Assembly: GCA_946538475.1 (NCBI GenBank)
Contig: CAMNGN010000123.1
Coordinates: 1-5,822, forward strand
Direction of reading: 5' to 3'
Length of the DNA: 5,822 nt
DNA from: an uncultured Blautia sp.
GTDB lineage: Bacteria > Bacillota > Clostridia > Lachnospirales > Lachnospiraceae
In this document: one piece after another, positions 1-5,522 of the stretch
Numbering within the stretch: the stretch's first letter is position 1
How the letters are laid out: the number at the start of each line of letters is the position of its first letter
Translations under genes and position numbers: made by a program
Notes under the pieces: model-generated
Seen by the model: the letters and a program-made list of their open reading frames with translations, nothing else
Told to the model about the DNA's origin: nothing
Database searches by the model: none

Positions 1-72
1 AGGATTATGATTACGTGAAAGGAGTAGGGGAAACACCCTGAGGCCTTTACGAGGGTGGGCACGCTTTAATAA

Positions 73-124
73 AATCAGGGACGGTTCCTCGTTCCATTTT
101 TGGAACGAGGAATCGTCCCCGATT
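73..124. terminator. Long GGGACG-type hairpin at the 3' end of tatD
   Basis: Arms 73-95 and 102-124 pair over 23 positions with one A/C mismatch (77/120) and one G/T position (84/113), around a 6-base loop ATTTTT. It begins right against the tatD stop codon (125-127), so on the minus strand it is placed as the end of the metG-tatD transcript. The run after the stem on that strand is TTTTATTAAAG, a short U-tract, so intrinsic termination is plausible but not textbook. The stem shares AAT..GGGACG and CCATTTTTG with the larger inverted repeat at 2922-2997, so it may be a member of a repeat family that has been adopted as a terminator. Confidence 0.6.
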
Positions 125-901
125 TCATTTTAGAAGCAGCCGGCGTGCATTTTCTTCGGTCACGGCGACTATCTCTTCGGTTGTTATTCCTTTTAATTCG
201 GCTATTGCTCTTACCACGTAGGGCAGATTCAACGAAGAATTTCTCTTGCCCCTAAACGGTACGGGCGCCAGATATGGGCAGTCGGTCTCAAGCACCAGCT
301 GAGACAGCGGTGCCATCTGCACCACCTCTTTCAGCTTTCGTCCGTTATTGAAGGTGACGACCCCGCCGATTCCCAGATACAGCCCCATATCCAGATATTC
401 TTTTGCCAGCTCCTTGCTGTAGGAGTAGCAGTGCATGACACCGCCGTACATGCCGCCCTTCATATATTCCTTCACAATGCGCAGCGTATCCTCCGCCGCG
501 TCCCTGCTGTGGATCACAAAGGGCATTTTCATCTCCCGGGCGATATCCAGCTGCTGCCGAAAGGTCTTCTGTTGGAGAAGATGACTCTCCTCTTCCTTGT
601 GCCAGTAGTAATCGAGCCCGATCTCCCCCACCGCGAGGATCTTAGGCTCCGCCAGAATTGAGCGAAGTTTGTCCAGGACTTCCTGCGTGATCTCGTCGGC
701 ATAGTCGGGATGAACCCCCGCAGCGCCGTAGACATGCTCATACTGCCGGGTCATCGGAACGATCCTGTCCAGACTTCGGACCGAAGCGCAGACGTTCATG
801 ATCGTCCCTATCCCATGCTCGGGCAGGGAACGGATCAGCCCGTCCCTGTCCTCGTTAAACTGTTCATCGTCGTAATGCGTGTGTGTATCAAATATCGGCA
901 T
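125..901 (-). CDS. tatD: TatD family metal-dependent DNase
   Basis: A 258-residue protein of usual TatD length. TatD proteins are cytoplasmic metal-dependent hydrolases of the amidohydrolase (TIM-barrel) superfamily, known as 3'-5' exo/deoxyribonucleases linked to DNA repair and quality control. The metal-site motifs are all visible: DTHTHYDD (His7, His9), AVGEIGLDYYW (Glu93), FVIHSRDA (His131), GVMHCYS (His157) and LETDCPYLAPVPFRGKRN (Asp207); ENARRLL near the C-terminus is also typical. I chose ATG at 899-901, giving MPIFDTHTHYDD, because family members begin just before this motif; a GTG at 908-910 would add three residues and overlap metG by 7 bp. Only 2 bp separate the chosen start from the metG stop, and no strong Shine-Dalgarno is seen (GGAAG is the best), which suggests translational coupling. 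The metG-tatD pairing is common in Firmicutes, often followed by rnmV and ksgA; here a hairpin follows instead. Confidence 0.95.
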   Translation of the reverse strand: MPIFDTHTHYDDEQFNEDRDGLIRSLPEHGIGTIMNVCASVRSLDRIVPMTRQYEHVYGAAGVHPDYADEITQEVLDKLRSILAEPKILAVGEIGLDYYWHKEEESHLLQQKTFRQQLDIAREMKMPFVIHSRDAAEDTLRIVKEYMKGGMYGGVMHCYSYSKELAKEYLDMGLYLGIGGVVTFNNGRKLKEVVQMAPLSQLVLETDCPYLAPVPFRGKRNSSLNLPYVVRAIAELKGITTEEIVAVTEENARRLLLK

Positions 902-903
902 TC

Positions 904-2865
904 TCAGCACACTTCCGCGCCTGCCGGCATATCTCTGTCAGGAACCATGAGCGACAGATTTCCTTCGGCATCCTCAGCGCAGAGGATCATGCCTTCGCTC
1001 TTCTGTCCCGCCAATGTGGCAGGCTTCAGGTTGGTGACGACCATGACTTTCTTGCCGACCATCTCCTCGGGTGAATATCCCGACTTGATCCCGGACACGA
1101 TCTGTCTCACCTGACTGCCGATCTTCACCTGGCTGCACAGCAGTTTGCGCGATTTCTTTACCGCCTCGCAGGCGATGATCTCGCCGATCTGGAACTGCAG
1201 CTTCGCAAAATCATCGTAGGTGATCTCGGGCTTTGCTTCGATATCGATGCCCGGCTCTTCTTCCTTCTTATCCTCTGCGGGAGCCTCGGAAGCCGCATGC
1301 ATCGCTTCGACCTTATCAAGCACTTCTTTGAGGTCAAGTCTTGCGAAGAGGATCTCCGGTTTCTCGGTCACCTTGTTTCCGGACGGATACAGGCCCCATG
1401 TACCAAGCTCCTCAAACGAACGCTTCGGCGCGCAGAGCTGAACGAGAATTCTCTCTGTCGTCCCCGGCATAAACGGCTCCAGAAGGGTCGCGCCGATGCA
1501 GATTCCTTCTACCAGATTGTAGAGCACTTCTTCCAGGCGGGCCTTTTTGCTCTCATCCTTTGCGAGAACCCACGGCATCGTCTCATCGATATATTTGTTG
1601 CAGCGTTTGAACAGCGCAAAGATCTCGGTCATCGCGTCTGCCACACGCAGCTGATCCATCTTTGCGTTTACCTTTCCGGGGATCTCCAGGATCATGGATT
1701 TGAGATCCTCATCCACCGGCTCGGTCTCACCCGTGCGTGTCACCACGCCGCCAAAGTATTTGTTGGACATGGAGATGGTACGGTTCACCAGGTTGCCGAG
1801 CGTGTTGGCCAGCTCGGAGTTGATGCGCTCTACCAGAAGCTCCCAGGTGATCACACCGTCATTCTCGAACGGCATCTCGTGCAGTACGAAATAACGGACT
1901 GCATCTACGCCGAAGAAGTCGACAAGGTCGTCCGCATAGATCACGTTTCCACGGGACTTGCTCATCTTGCCGTCGCCCTGCAGCAGCCACGGATGGCCGA
2001 ACACCTGCTTGGGAAGCGGCAGGTCGAGGGACATCAGGAAGATCGGCCAGTAGATGGTATGGAAACGGATAATATCCTTACCGATCAGGTGCAGGTCCGC
2101 CGGCCAGTCTTTCTTGAACTGCTCGGTGCTTTCTCCGTCCGCGTCATAGCCGATGCCGGTGATGTAGTTGGTCAGCGCGTCGAGCCATACATACACCACG
2201 TGTTTCTCGTCAAAGTCTACCGGGATTCCCCATTTGAAAGAGGAACGGGAGACGCAAAGGTCCTGAAGGCCCGGGAGCAGGAAGTTGTTCATCATCTCGT
2301 TCTTCCTGGACTCCGGCTGAATAAACTCGGGATGAGTGTTGATGTGCTCGATCAGTCTGTCGGCATATTTGCTCATACGGAAGAAGTAGGCCTCTTCTTT
2401 TGCCTTTACCACTTCGCGGCCGCACTCGGGACATTTGCCGTCGACCAGCTGAGACTCTGTCCAGAAGGACTCATCCGGTGTGCAGTACCAGCCCTCGTAA
2501 GCGCCCTTGTAGATGTCGCCTTTTGCGTACATCTTTTTGAACATCTTCTGGACCTGTTTTTCGTGATAATCATCGGTGGTGCGGATGAACTTATCATAGG
2601 AAGTGTTCATCAGGTCCCAGATGCGTTTGATCTCGGCCGCCACATTATCCACATATTCCTTCGGGGTGATGCCTGCGGCTTTGGCTTTTTCCTCTATTTT
2701 CTGACCATGCTCGTCCGTGCCGGTCTGGAAGAAAACGTCATATCCCTGCATCCTTCTGTAACGCGCGATGGCGTCCGCCAGAACGATCTCGTACGTATTG
2801 CCGATATGAGGTTTGCCGGACGCGTAGGCAATCGCGGTGGTCATATAAAATTTCTGTTTTTCCAT
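904..2865 (-). CDS. metG: Methionine--tRNA ligase with fused C-terminal tRNA-binding domain
   Basis: A 653-residue cytoplasmic class I aminoacyl-tRNA synthetase that charges tRNA-Met and initiator tRNA with methionine, using ATP. The N-terminal Rossmann fold carries the HIGH-type signature as HIGN (20-23) in YASGKPHIGNTY, and the second ATP signature KMSKS is at 300-304 (GKMSKSRGN). A zinc-knuckle region is seen at Cys128 and CPEC (145-148), so this is the short-knuckle form. A helical anticodon-binding domain follows (about 350-510), then an acidic linker (about 525-545), then an OB-fold tRNA-binding domain of the Trbp111/EMAP type (about 550-653, with VSGIKSGY and VTNLKPATLAGQKSEGMIL). The ATG at 2863-2865 is preceded by GGAGG (2876-2880) about 10 bases upstream. 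Length is normal for the dimeric bacterial type. No T-box or S-box leader can fit, because only about 56 bases lie between the start and the 37-bp inverted repeat. Confidence 0.98.
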   Translation of the reverse strand: MEKQKFYMTTAIAYASGKPHIGNTYEIVLADAIARYRRMQGYDVFFQTGTDEHGQKIEEKAKAAGITPKEYVDNVAAEIKRIWDLMNTSYDKFIRTTDDYHEKQVQKMFKKMYAKGDIYKGAYEGWYCTPDESFWTESQLVDGKCPECGREVVKAKEEAYFFRMSKYADRLIEHINTHPEFIQPESRKNEMMNNFLLPGLQDLCVSRSSFKWGIPVDFDEKHVVYVWLDALTNYITGIGYDADGESTEQFKKDWPADLHLIGKDIIRFHTIYWPIFLMSLDLPLPKQVFGHPWLLQGDGKMSKSRGNVIYADDLVDFFGVDAVRYFVLHEMPFENDGVITWELLVERINSELANTLGNLVNRTISMSNKYFGGVVTRTGETEPVDEDLKSMILEIPGKVNAKMDQLRVADAMTEIFALFKRCNKYIDETMPWVLAKDESKKARLEEVLYNLVEGICIGATLLEPFMPGTTERILVQLCAPKRSFEELGTWGLYPSGNKVTEKPEILFARLDLKEVLDKVEAMHAASEAPAEDKKEEEPGIDIEAKPEITYDDFAKLQFQIGEIIACEAVKKSRKLLCSQVKIGSQVRQIVSGIKSGYSPEEMVGKKVMVVTNLKPATLAGQKSEGMILCAEDAEGNLSLMVPDRDMPAGAEVC

Positions 2866-2885
2866 TGTTGCTCTACCTCCATAGT

Positions 2886-2915
2886 TTCATACTTTTAAAA
2901 TCGTAACATATCCAA
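2886..2915 (-). promoter_or_regulatory. Possible metG promoter
   Basis: Read on the minus strand, TTGGAT (2910-2915) and TATGAA (2886-2891) are separated by 18 bases and lie 20 to 50 bases upstream of the metG start. The match to the sigma-A consensus is only fair. It is proposed because the strong inverted repeat just upstream (2922-2997) probably separates metG transcription from the permease-like gene. Confidence 0.25.
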
Positions 2916-2921
2916 AAGCTC

Positions 2922-2997
2922 GGGTCAATGGGGACGTATCTCTTTGGCCCATTTTTGCAAGCAAAAATGGGCCAAAGAGATACGTCCCCATTGACCC
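2922..2997. repeat. 37-bp perfect inverted repeat (GGGACG-type hairpin)
   Basis: Arms 2922-2958 and 2961-2997 are exact reverse complements over 37 bases with only AA between them, giving an unusually long, perfect hairpin in RNA of either strand. It fills most of the gap between the permease-like gene (stop at 3009) and metG. On the minus strand the sequence after the stem is CGAGCTTTTGG, so a T4 run lies 5 bases away: a weak terminator at best. The outer half holds CAATGGGGACGT and the inner half CCATTTTTGC, both with counterparts in the hairpin at 73-124. This suggests a dispersed repeat family (REP or MITE-like), possibly also acting as a transcript barrier or an RNase III site. The family assignment is inference. 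Confidence 0.85.
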
Positions 2998-3008
2998 AGA
3001 TTGTTTCA

Positions 3009-4031
3009 TCATCTCTTCCCGCTCACCGCAGCCTTCGCCCCGGCGGCTTTCTCCTTCAATGCATCAAGCACTGAATCATATCGATCGTGTACCGCTCCCG
3101 GGAACGCCCTGATCAATCTGCCGGCACCGAACACTCTGTTTGCAAGCAGCTGCTGTTCCAGAGCCGCTTTCCTTGCGTGCAGTTTCTCCATAGCTTCTTC
3201 CTGGCGCTCCTTCATCTCGGCACTTGCAAGATGGGCCTGCAGGCGTGCCTCGTCCACTTTCTGCTGCGCCTGCACACGTGCCTCGTCCATCTTCTGCTGT
3301 GCCTGTGCCTTGGTCTCGTCGATCTTCTGCTGTGCCTGCGCCTTTGTCTCATCCAGCTTCTGCTGTGTCTGGATCGTATTCTCGCCGAGTGTCTTACTGA
3401 GTCCGTTGCTCACGATCCGCATCTTCTGCTGGATCTCATCGAGCTCTGTAAGTTTCTTGTTCATACCGGCGACGATCAGGACTGTAACGATGAAATCCGC
3501 CACATAGATAACGTACAGTATGGCCATGATGATCCATCCTGCCTGTGTGGGCTCATTGAATGTGCTGCCTTTTTCCATCAGCGGCTGAACGACTTTTACG
3601 ACAAAGACTATCGCCACACCCCAGATGATACTGAACGGCAGGCAGATATAGCCCTTGAAGTTGAGCGGCACATTGCTGTAATCCCACCAACGGGCGTGAA
3701 AACACACATCAAGAAGCCAGCCGGCTATAAGCTCGATGAGGGTCGTGAGTATCATCCCCATCAAAAAGAGAATGATCAGCTCTCCTGCTTCGCTCCCCGT
3801 CGACATGCGCTCTTCCGACATGGCATACAGATTGGGCAGAACGGTTTTCGTAAGCGCAAACACCGCGATGACACCAAATCCATAGACCGGACATACCGGC
3901 CCGTTCAAAAAGCCACGGTTGATCACTTTTCCTATTTTTATTGCCGCATAGACCACCTCCAGGCACCATCCGAGAAACGAATAGATAAGAAAGTATGCGG
4001 CAATTTGATAATATGTCATTCCTGCAATCAT
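3009..4031 (-). CDS. Putative ABC transporter permease (CmpB-like membrane family) with repeat coiled-coil tail
   Basis: A 340-residue membrane protein. The N-terminal two thirds carry about five hydrophobic segments (roughly 5-27, 46-65, 84-108, 129-149, 163-190) and family hallmarks FLGWCLEVVY (19-28), NRGFLNGPVCPVYGFG (38-53) and WWDYSNVPLNFKGYICLPFS (115-134). These match the Clostridia family usually named 'putative ABC transporter permease' (Pfam ABC_trans_CmpB), whose real function is not established; no ATPase gene is nearby, so transport is unproven. From about 190 onward the protein is soluble and highly charged, with four tandem 11-residue repeats (223-266), then a long Glu/Lys/Ala-rich helix and a basic Ala/Lys C-terminus. 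ATG at 4029-4031 is chosen because AGGAAAGG lies a suitable distance upstream; Met5 has no properly spaced site. It ends in two successive TGA codons. It is transcribed divergently from perR, and its own promoter is visible at 4071-4099. Confidence 0.85.
   Translation of the reverse strand: MIAGMTYYQIAAYFLIYSFLGWCLEVVYAAIKIGKVINRGFLNGPVCPVYGFGVIAVFALTKTVLPNLYAMSEERMSTGSEAGELIILFLMGMILTTLIELIAGWLLDVCFHARWWDYSNVPLNFKGYICLPFSIIWGVAIVFVVKVVQPLMEKGSTFNEPTQAGWIIMAILYVIYVADFIVTVLIVAGMNKKLTELDEIQQKMRIVSNGLSKTLGENTIQTQQKLDETKAQAQQKIDETKAQAQQKMDEARVQAQQKVDEARLQAHLASAEMKERQEEAMEKLHARKAALEQQLLANRVFGAGRLIRAFPGAVHDRYDSVLDALKEKAAGAKAAVSGKR
3234..3365 (-). repeat. Four tandem 33-bp units encoding 11-residue coiled-coil repeats
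   Basis: Residues 223-266 of the permease-like protein read QQKLDETKAQA, QQKIDETKAQA, QQKMDEARVQA and QQKVDEARLQA. The DNA units of 33 bp are also visibly alike (TCCAGCTTCTGCTG, TCGATCTTCTGCTG, TCCATCTTCTGCTG, TCCACTTTCTGCTG on the plus strand), so the array arose by recent tandem duplication. Eleven-residue periodicity with hydrophobic positions after QQK fits a hendecad coiled coil. Copy number may vary between strains. Confidence 0.85.
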
Positions 4032-4068
4032 AGGTTATCCTTTCCTTTATAAAAAAATCTTAACCTAT
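4030..4068 (-). promoter_or_regulatory. Dyad over the leader and start codon of the permease-like gene
   Basis: ATAGGTTA (4030-4037) and TAACCTAT (4061-4068) are perfect 8-base inverted copies around 23 bases that hold the ribosome binding site; one arm runs into the ATG. In RNA it could fold the start region into a hairpin, but the predicted transcript start (about 4064) falls inside the upstream arm and would shorten the stem. A protein operator is the other reading. Confidence 0.4.
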
Positions 4069-4070
4069 AT

Positions 4071-4099
4071 ATATTACATGAAATGCACATTCTCGGCAA
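4071..4099 (-). promoter_or_regulatory. Promoter of the permease-like gene
   Basis: On the minus strand TTGCCG (4094-4099) and TAATAT (4071-4076) are separated by exactly 17 bases. The -10 matches five of six consensus positions. The predicted start of transcription is near 4064, giving a leader of about 33 bases that includes AGGAAAGG. Confidence 0.55.
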
Positions 4100-4116
4100 C
4101 CTTGTGTTTTATTCTA

Positions 4117-4133
4117 TGTGACAAAAAGTCACA
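4117..4133. promoter_or_regulatory. 17-bp palindrome, possible regulator site
   Basis: TGTGACAAAAAGTCACA is a perfect dyad (6-base arms, 5-base spacer) in the divergent region between the permease-like gene and perR. It resembles CRP/FNR-family sites (TGTGA...TCACA) but with 7 rather than the usual 6 bases between the half-sites. It lies just upstream of the -35 of the minus-strand promoter and about 27 bases from the perR -35, so a bound protein could act on both. As RNA it would form only a 6-bp hairpin. Confidence 0.4.
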
Positions 4134-4159
4134 CTTTAGTTATGAGCTCCGGCGTATAA

Positions 4160-4188
4160 TTGACAATATCTGTAAAATAATGTATTCT
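4160..4188 (+). promoter_or_regulatory. perR promoter
   Basis: A perfect -35 TTGACA (4160-4165), a 17-base spacer and TATTCT (4183-4188; four of six). The predicted start of transcription is near 4195, leaving an untranslated leader of about 93 bases before perR. Confidence 0.6.
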
Positions 4189-4200
4189 AAAAATAGTAAT

Positions 4201-4222
4201 TGTTATTGTTTTAATGATTACA
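4201..4222. promoter_or_regulatory. Candidate AT-rich operator in the perR leader
   Basis: An imperfect dyad begins TGTTATTGTT and ends AATGATTACA (7 of 10 positions symmetrical), just downstream of the predicted perR start of transcription. AT-rich dyads of this sort are where PerR/Fur proteins bind, and autoregulation of perR is common. The match to the PerR consensus (TTATAATNATTATAA) is weak, so this is a suggestion from position and composition. Confidence 0.3.
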
Positions 4223-4287
4223 CCGGCTCGTCGACAAGATCCGAAATAACTGCCTGACCACCGTTTCTGCCTGAGAGGAGGGAAATT

Positions 4288-4668
4288 ATGGCCGCTCATA
4301 AGTACAGCCGTCAGAGGGAGTCTATACTCCGCTTTCTGGAGGGGCGACGCGATCATCCGACCGCGGACGTCGTCTATGAAAATGTCCGGATGCGTTATCC
4401 GAATATCAGCCTGGGAACGGTCTACCGCAACCTGAATCTGCTGACCGAACTCGGGCAGATCAACAAGCTTTCCGGCTTTGCCGGAGCGGACCATTTTGAC
4501 GCGAGGACAGAGGACCACTGTCATTTCATCTGCACTCGCTGCCACAGGATCTTTGATCTTGAGGATATCAATGTCGAACCGCTCATCACCGAGGCAGAGC
4601 AAAAATGCCCCGGGAAAATCTCCGGTTTTACCGGGAGTTTCACGGGCATCTGCAGCGACTGTGCTTGA
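4288..4668 (+). CDS. perR: Peroxide-responsive Fur-family repressor PerR
   Basis: A 126-residue cytoplasmic metal-dependent DNA-binding repressor of the Fur family. The winged-helix domain occupies about 1-70 (HPTADVVYENV, ISLGTVYRNLNLL as recognition region), followed by the dimerisation/metal domain. Structural zinc cysteines are Cys82/Cys85 (CTRC) and Cys122/Cys125 (CSDC). The regulatory iron/manganese site known in Bacillus subtilis PerR (His37, Asp85, His91, His93, Asp104) aligns with His23, Asp71, His77, His79 and Asp90. An Asp rather than Glu at the last position is the mark of a peroxide sensor rather than an iron-sensing Fur; oxidation of the two histidine positions by Fe and H2O2 is the known sensing chemistry. 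The protein is shorter at the N-terminus than the Bacillus one, as in other Clostridia. The ATG has AGGAGGG (4276-4282) at good spacing. The next gene, rubrerythrin, is a classic PerR target. Confidence 0.95.
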   Translation: MAAHKYSRQRESILRFLEGRRDHPTADVVYENVRMRYPNISLGTVYRNLNLLTELGQINKLSGFAGADHFDARTEDHCHFICTRCHRIFDLEDINVEPLITEAEQKCPGKISGFTGSFTGICSDCA

Positions 4669-4693
4669 CATAACACAGTAAATATGATAGATT
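4665..4693 (+). promoter_or_regulatory. Rubrerythrin promoter overlapping the perR stop
   Basis: TTGACA (4665-4670), 17 bases, TAGATT (4688-4693). The -35 contains the perR stop codon TGA (4666-4668). The predicted start of transcription is about 4700, inside the palindrome at 4695-4717. A separate promoter allows the rubrerythrin to be made at a much higher level than the regulator. Confidence 0.6.
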
Positions 4694-4694
4694 A

Positions 4695-4717
4695 AAAACA
4701 GGAATAATTCCTGTTTT
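4695..4717. promoter_or_regulatory. Perfect 23-bp palindrome at the rubrerythrin transcription start
   Basis: Arms AAAACAGGAAT and ATTCCTGTTTT flank a single A. The centre AATAATT agrees with the core of the PerR box (AATNATT) but the flanking GG/CC do not. Placed from about -5 to +18 of the predicted start, it is ideally positioned as a repressor operator, with PerR from the gene just upstream the obvious candidate. It could also act as a low-GC terminator for perR (8 to 9-bp stem ending in T4). Both roles could coexist. Confidence 0.55.
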
Positions 4718-4753
4718 AAACCATTCTAACTTTTCTAAAAGGAGATTAAAATT

Positions 4754-5296
4754 ATGGCAAAATGGGTATGTAATGTATGTGGTTATGTTTATGAAGGCGA
4801 TGCCGCTCCCGAGGCATGTCCCGTATGTAAAGCTCCGGCTTCCAAATTCACCAAACAGGGCGATGAGATGGTTTGGGCAGCTGAGCATGTAGTAGGTGTT
4901 GCACAGGGTGCACCGGAAGACATCATCGAAGATCTTCGTTCCAACTTCACAGGCGAGTGCTCCGAGGTTGGTATGTATCTTGCCATGAGCCGCGTTGCTT
5001 ATAGAGAAGGCTATCCTGAGATCGGCGAATACTGGAAGACCGCTGCTTTTGAAGAGGCAGAGCATGCTGCAAAATTTGCAGAGCTTCTGGGCGAAGTTCT
5101 TACCGATTCCACCAAGAAAAACCTTGAGATGAGAGTAGAAGCTGAGAACGGCGCAACTGCAGGCAAAACCGATCTGGCTAAGAGAGCGAAAGCACTCAAC
5201 CTCGACGCTATTCATGACACCGTTCATGAAATGGCTCGCGACGAGGCAAGACACGGCAAGGCATTCGCAGGCCTTCTTAAGAGATACTTCGGGTAA
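4754..5296 (+). CDS. rbr: Rubrerythrin, reverse type (N-terminal rubredoxin domain)
   Basis: A 180-residue cytoplasmic peroxidase that reduces hydrogen peroxide to water with electrons from NADH by way of rubredoxin-type carriers, protecting anaerobes from air. The rubredoxin [Fe(SCys)4] domain comes first (about 1-35), with CNVC (Cys6, Cys9) and CPVC (Cys22, Cys25). The four-helix ferritin-like diiron domain follows (about 45-180), with likely ligands Glu68 (GECSE), Glu101 and His104 (EEAEH), Glu131 (EAEN) and Glu164/His167 (DEARH). Classical rubrerythrin has the reverse domain order; the N-terminal rubredoxin form is known from Clostridium, where it is strongly induced by oxygen and peroxide and de-repressed by loss of PerR. 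Start ATG follows AAAAGGAG by 9 bases. Codon choice is more A/T-ending than in perR and looks like that of a highly expressed gene. No convincing terminator is seen directly after the stop. Confidence 0.96.
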   Translation: MAKWVCNVCGYVYEGDAAPEACPVCKAPASKFTKQGDEMVWAAEHVVGVAQGAPEDIIEDLRSNFTGECSEVGMYLAMSRVAYREGYPEIGEYWKTAAFEEAEHAAKFAELLGEVLTDSTKKNLEMRVEAENGATAGKTDLAKRAKALNLDAIHDTVHEMARDEARHGKAFAGLLKRYFG

Positions 5297-5302
5297 TGCG
5301 CT

Positions 5303-5383
5303 ATGAAATGGCATAAAAGATTTGCGATCCTGGCATGTGTTTTCTTTGCACTGTGTATCTATACAGGATACAAGCACAAATAA
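5303..5383 (+). CDS. Possible 26-residue membrane peptide
   Basis: A short frame starting 6 bases after the rubrerythrin stop. It has a basic N-terminus (MKWHKRF), one hydrophobic stretch (AILACVFFALCIYTGY, about 8-23) and a basic end (KHK), the shape of a single-span membrane peptide. There is no recognisable Shine-Dalgarno before the ATG (only GGG in the rubrerythrin stop region), so it would depend on ribosomes finishing rubrerythrin. It ends just before the plus-strand promoter at 5386. I know no family for it; chance is a real alternative. Confidence 0.3.
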   Translation: MKWHKRFAILACVFFALCIYTGYKHK

Positions 5384-5385
5384 TC

Positions 5386-5414
5386 TTGACAGGAAACCGC
5401 AGCTGATTTAAAAT
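5386..5414 (+). promoter_or_regulatory. Strong plus-strand promoter of the putative antisense RNA
   Basis: Perfect -35 TTGACA (5386-5391), exactly 17 bases, and -10 TAAAAT (5409-5414; five of six). The predicted start is near 5421. No plus-strand gene with a ribosome binding site follows; transcription runs straight into the antisense of the 25-codon minus-strand frame, so an RNA is the likely product. Confidence 0.65.
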
Positions 5415-5420
5415 GAAAAT

Positions 5421-5522
5421 GTAAAGAGGCACTGCCGTCAGGCGGTTTAGCTCTTAGAAGTTAATCAATTTCTAAACGAATTCAGAAATCGTCACTTGGC
5501 AGAGTGGCGATTTCTGCGTTTT
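5421..5522 (+). ncRNA. Candidate antisense RNA (type I antitoxin-like), about 100 nt
   Basis: Starts at the predicted +1 of the 5386-5414 promoter and could stop at the hairpin plus T4 ending at 5522. It would fold into three hairpins: 5431-5446 (ACTGCC/GGCGGT, loop GTCA), 5454-5475 (TTAGAA/TTCTAA) and the terminator stem 5483-5516. It is complementary to the 3' half of the minus-strand mRNA: codons 17-25 of the small frame, its stop, and the 3' arm of the long-distance pairing. Size, convergent orientation and overlap are those of known type I antitoxins such as RatA or SR4. Ends are predicted only. Confidence 0.5.
5483..5522 (+). terminator. Hairpin plus T-run, likely terminator of the antisense RNA
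   Basis: CAGAAATCGTCACT (5483-5496) pairs with AGTGGCGATTTCTG (5503-5516) over 14 positions, with a loop TGGCAG. One position is a G-U wobble on the plus-strand RNA (a C/A mismatch on the minus-strand RNA), so the stem is better in the plus-strand transcript. CG and then TTTT follow. On the minus strand the same stem covers codons 18-25 and the stop of the small frame. Confidence 0.5.

Noticed and set aside
3..41. Possible C-terminal end of a plus-strand gene (DYDYVKGVGETP then TGA)
   Set aside because: Only 12 codons are inside the window and nothing in them identifies a family; the assignment would be a guess.
1297..2898. A 533-codon open frame on the plus strand
   Set aside because: It lies wholly antisense to metG, has no ribosome binding site or recognisable domain, and reads as the mirror of metG codons.
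2866..3008. T-box or SAM riboswitch in front of metG
   Set aside because: There is no specifier/T-box sequence or S-box core; the space is taken up by the 37-bp inverted repeat and a plain leader of about 56 bases.
3234..3365. CRISPR-like regularly spaced repeats
   Set aside because: The units are contiguous, 33 bp, in frame and coding; there are no spacers.
3087..4052. A 321-codon open frame on the plus strand
   Set aside because: Antisense to the permease-like gene; its low-complexity Leu/Cys stretch is simply the 33-bp repeats read backwards.
4640..5377. A 245-codon open frame on the minus strand
   Set aside because: It is antisense to rubrerythrin, whose diiron and rubredoxin motifs are intact; the Cys/Ser/Leu-rich translation is typical of a shadow frame.
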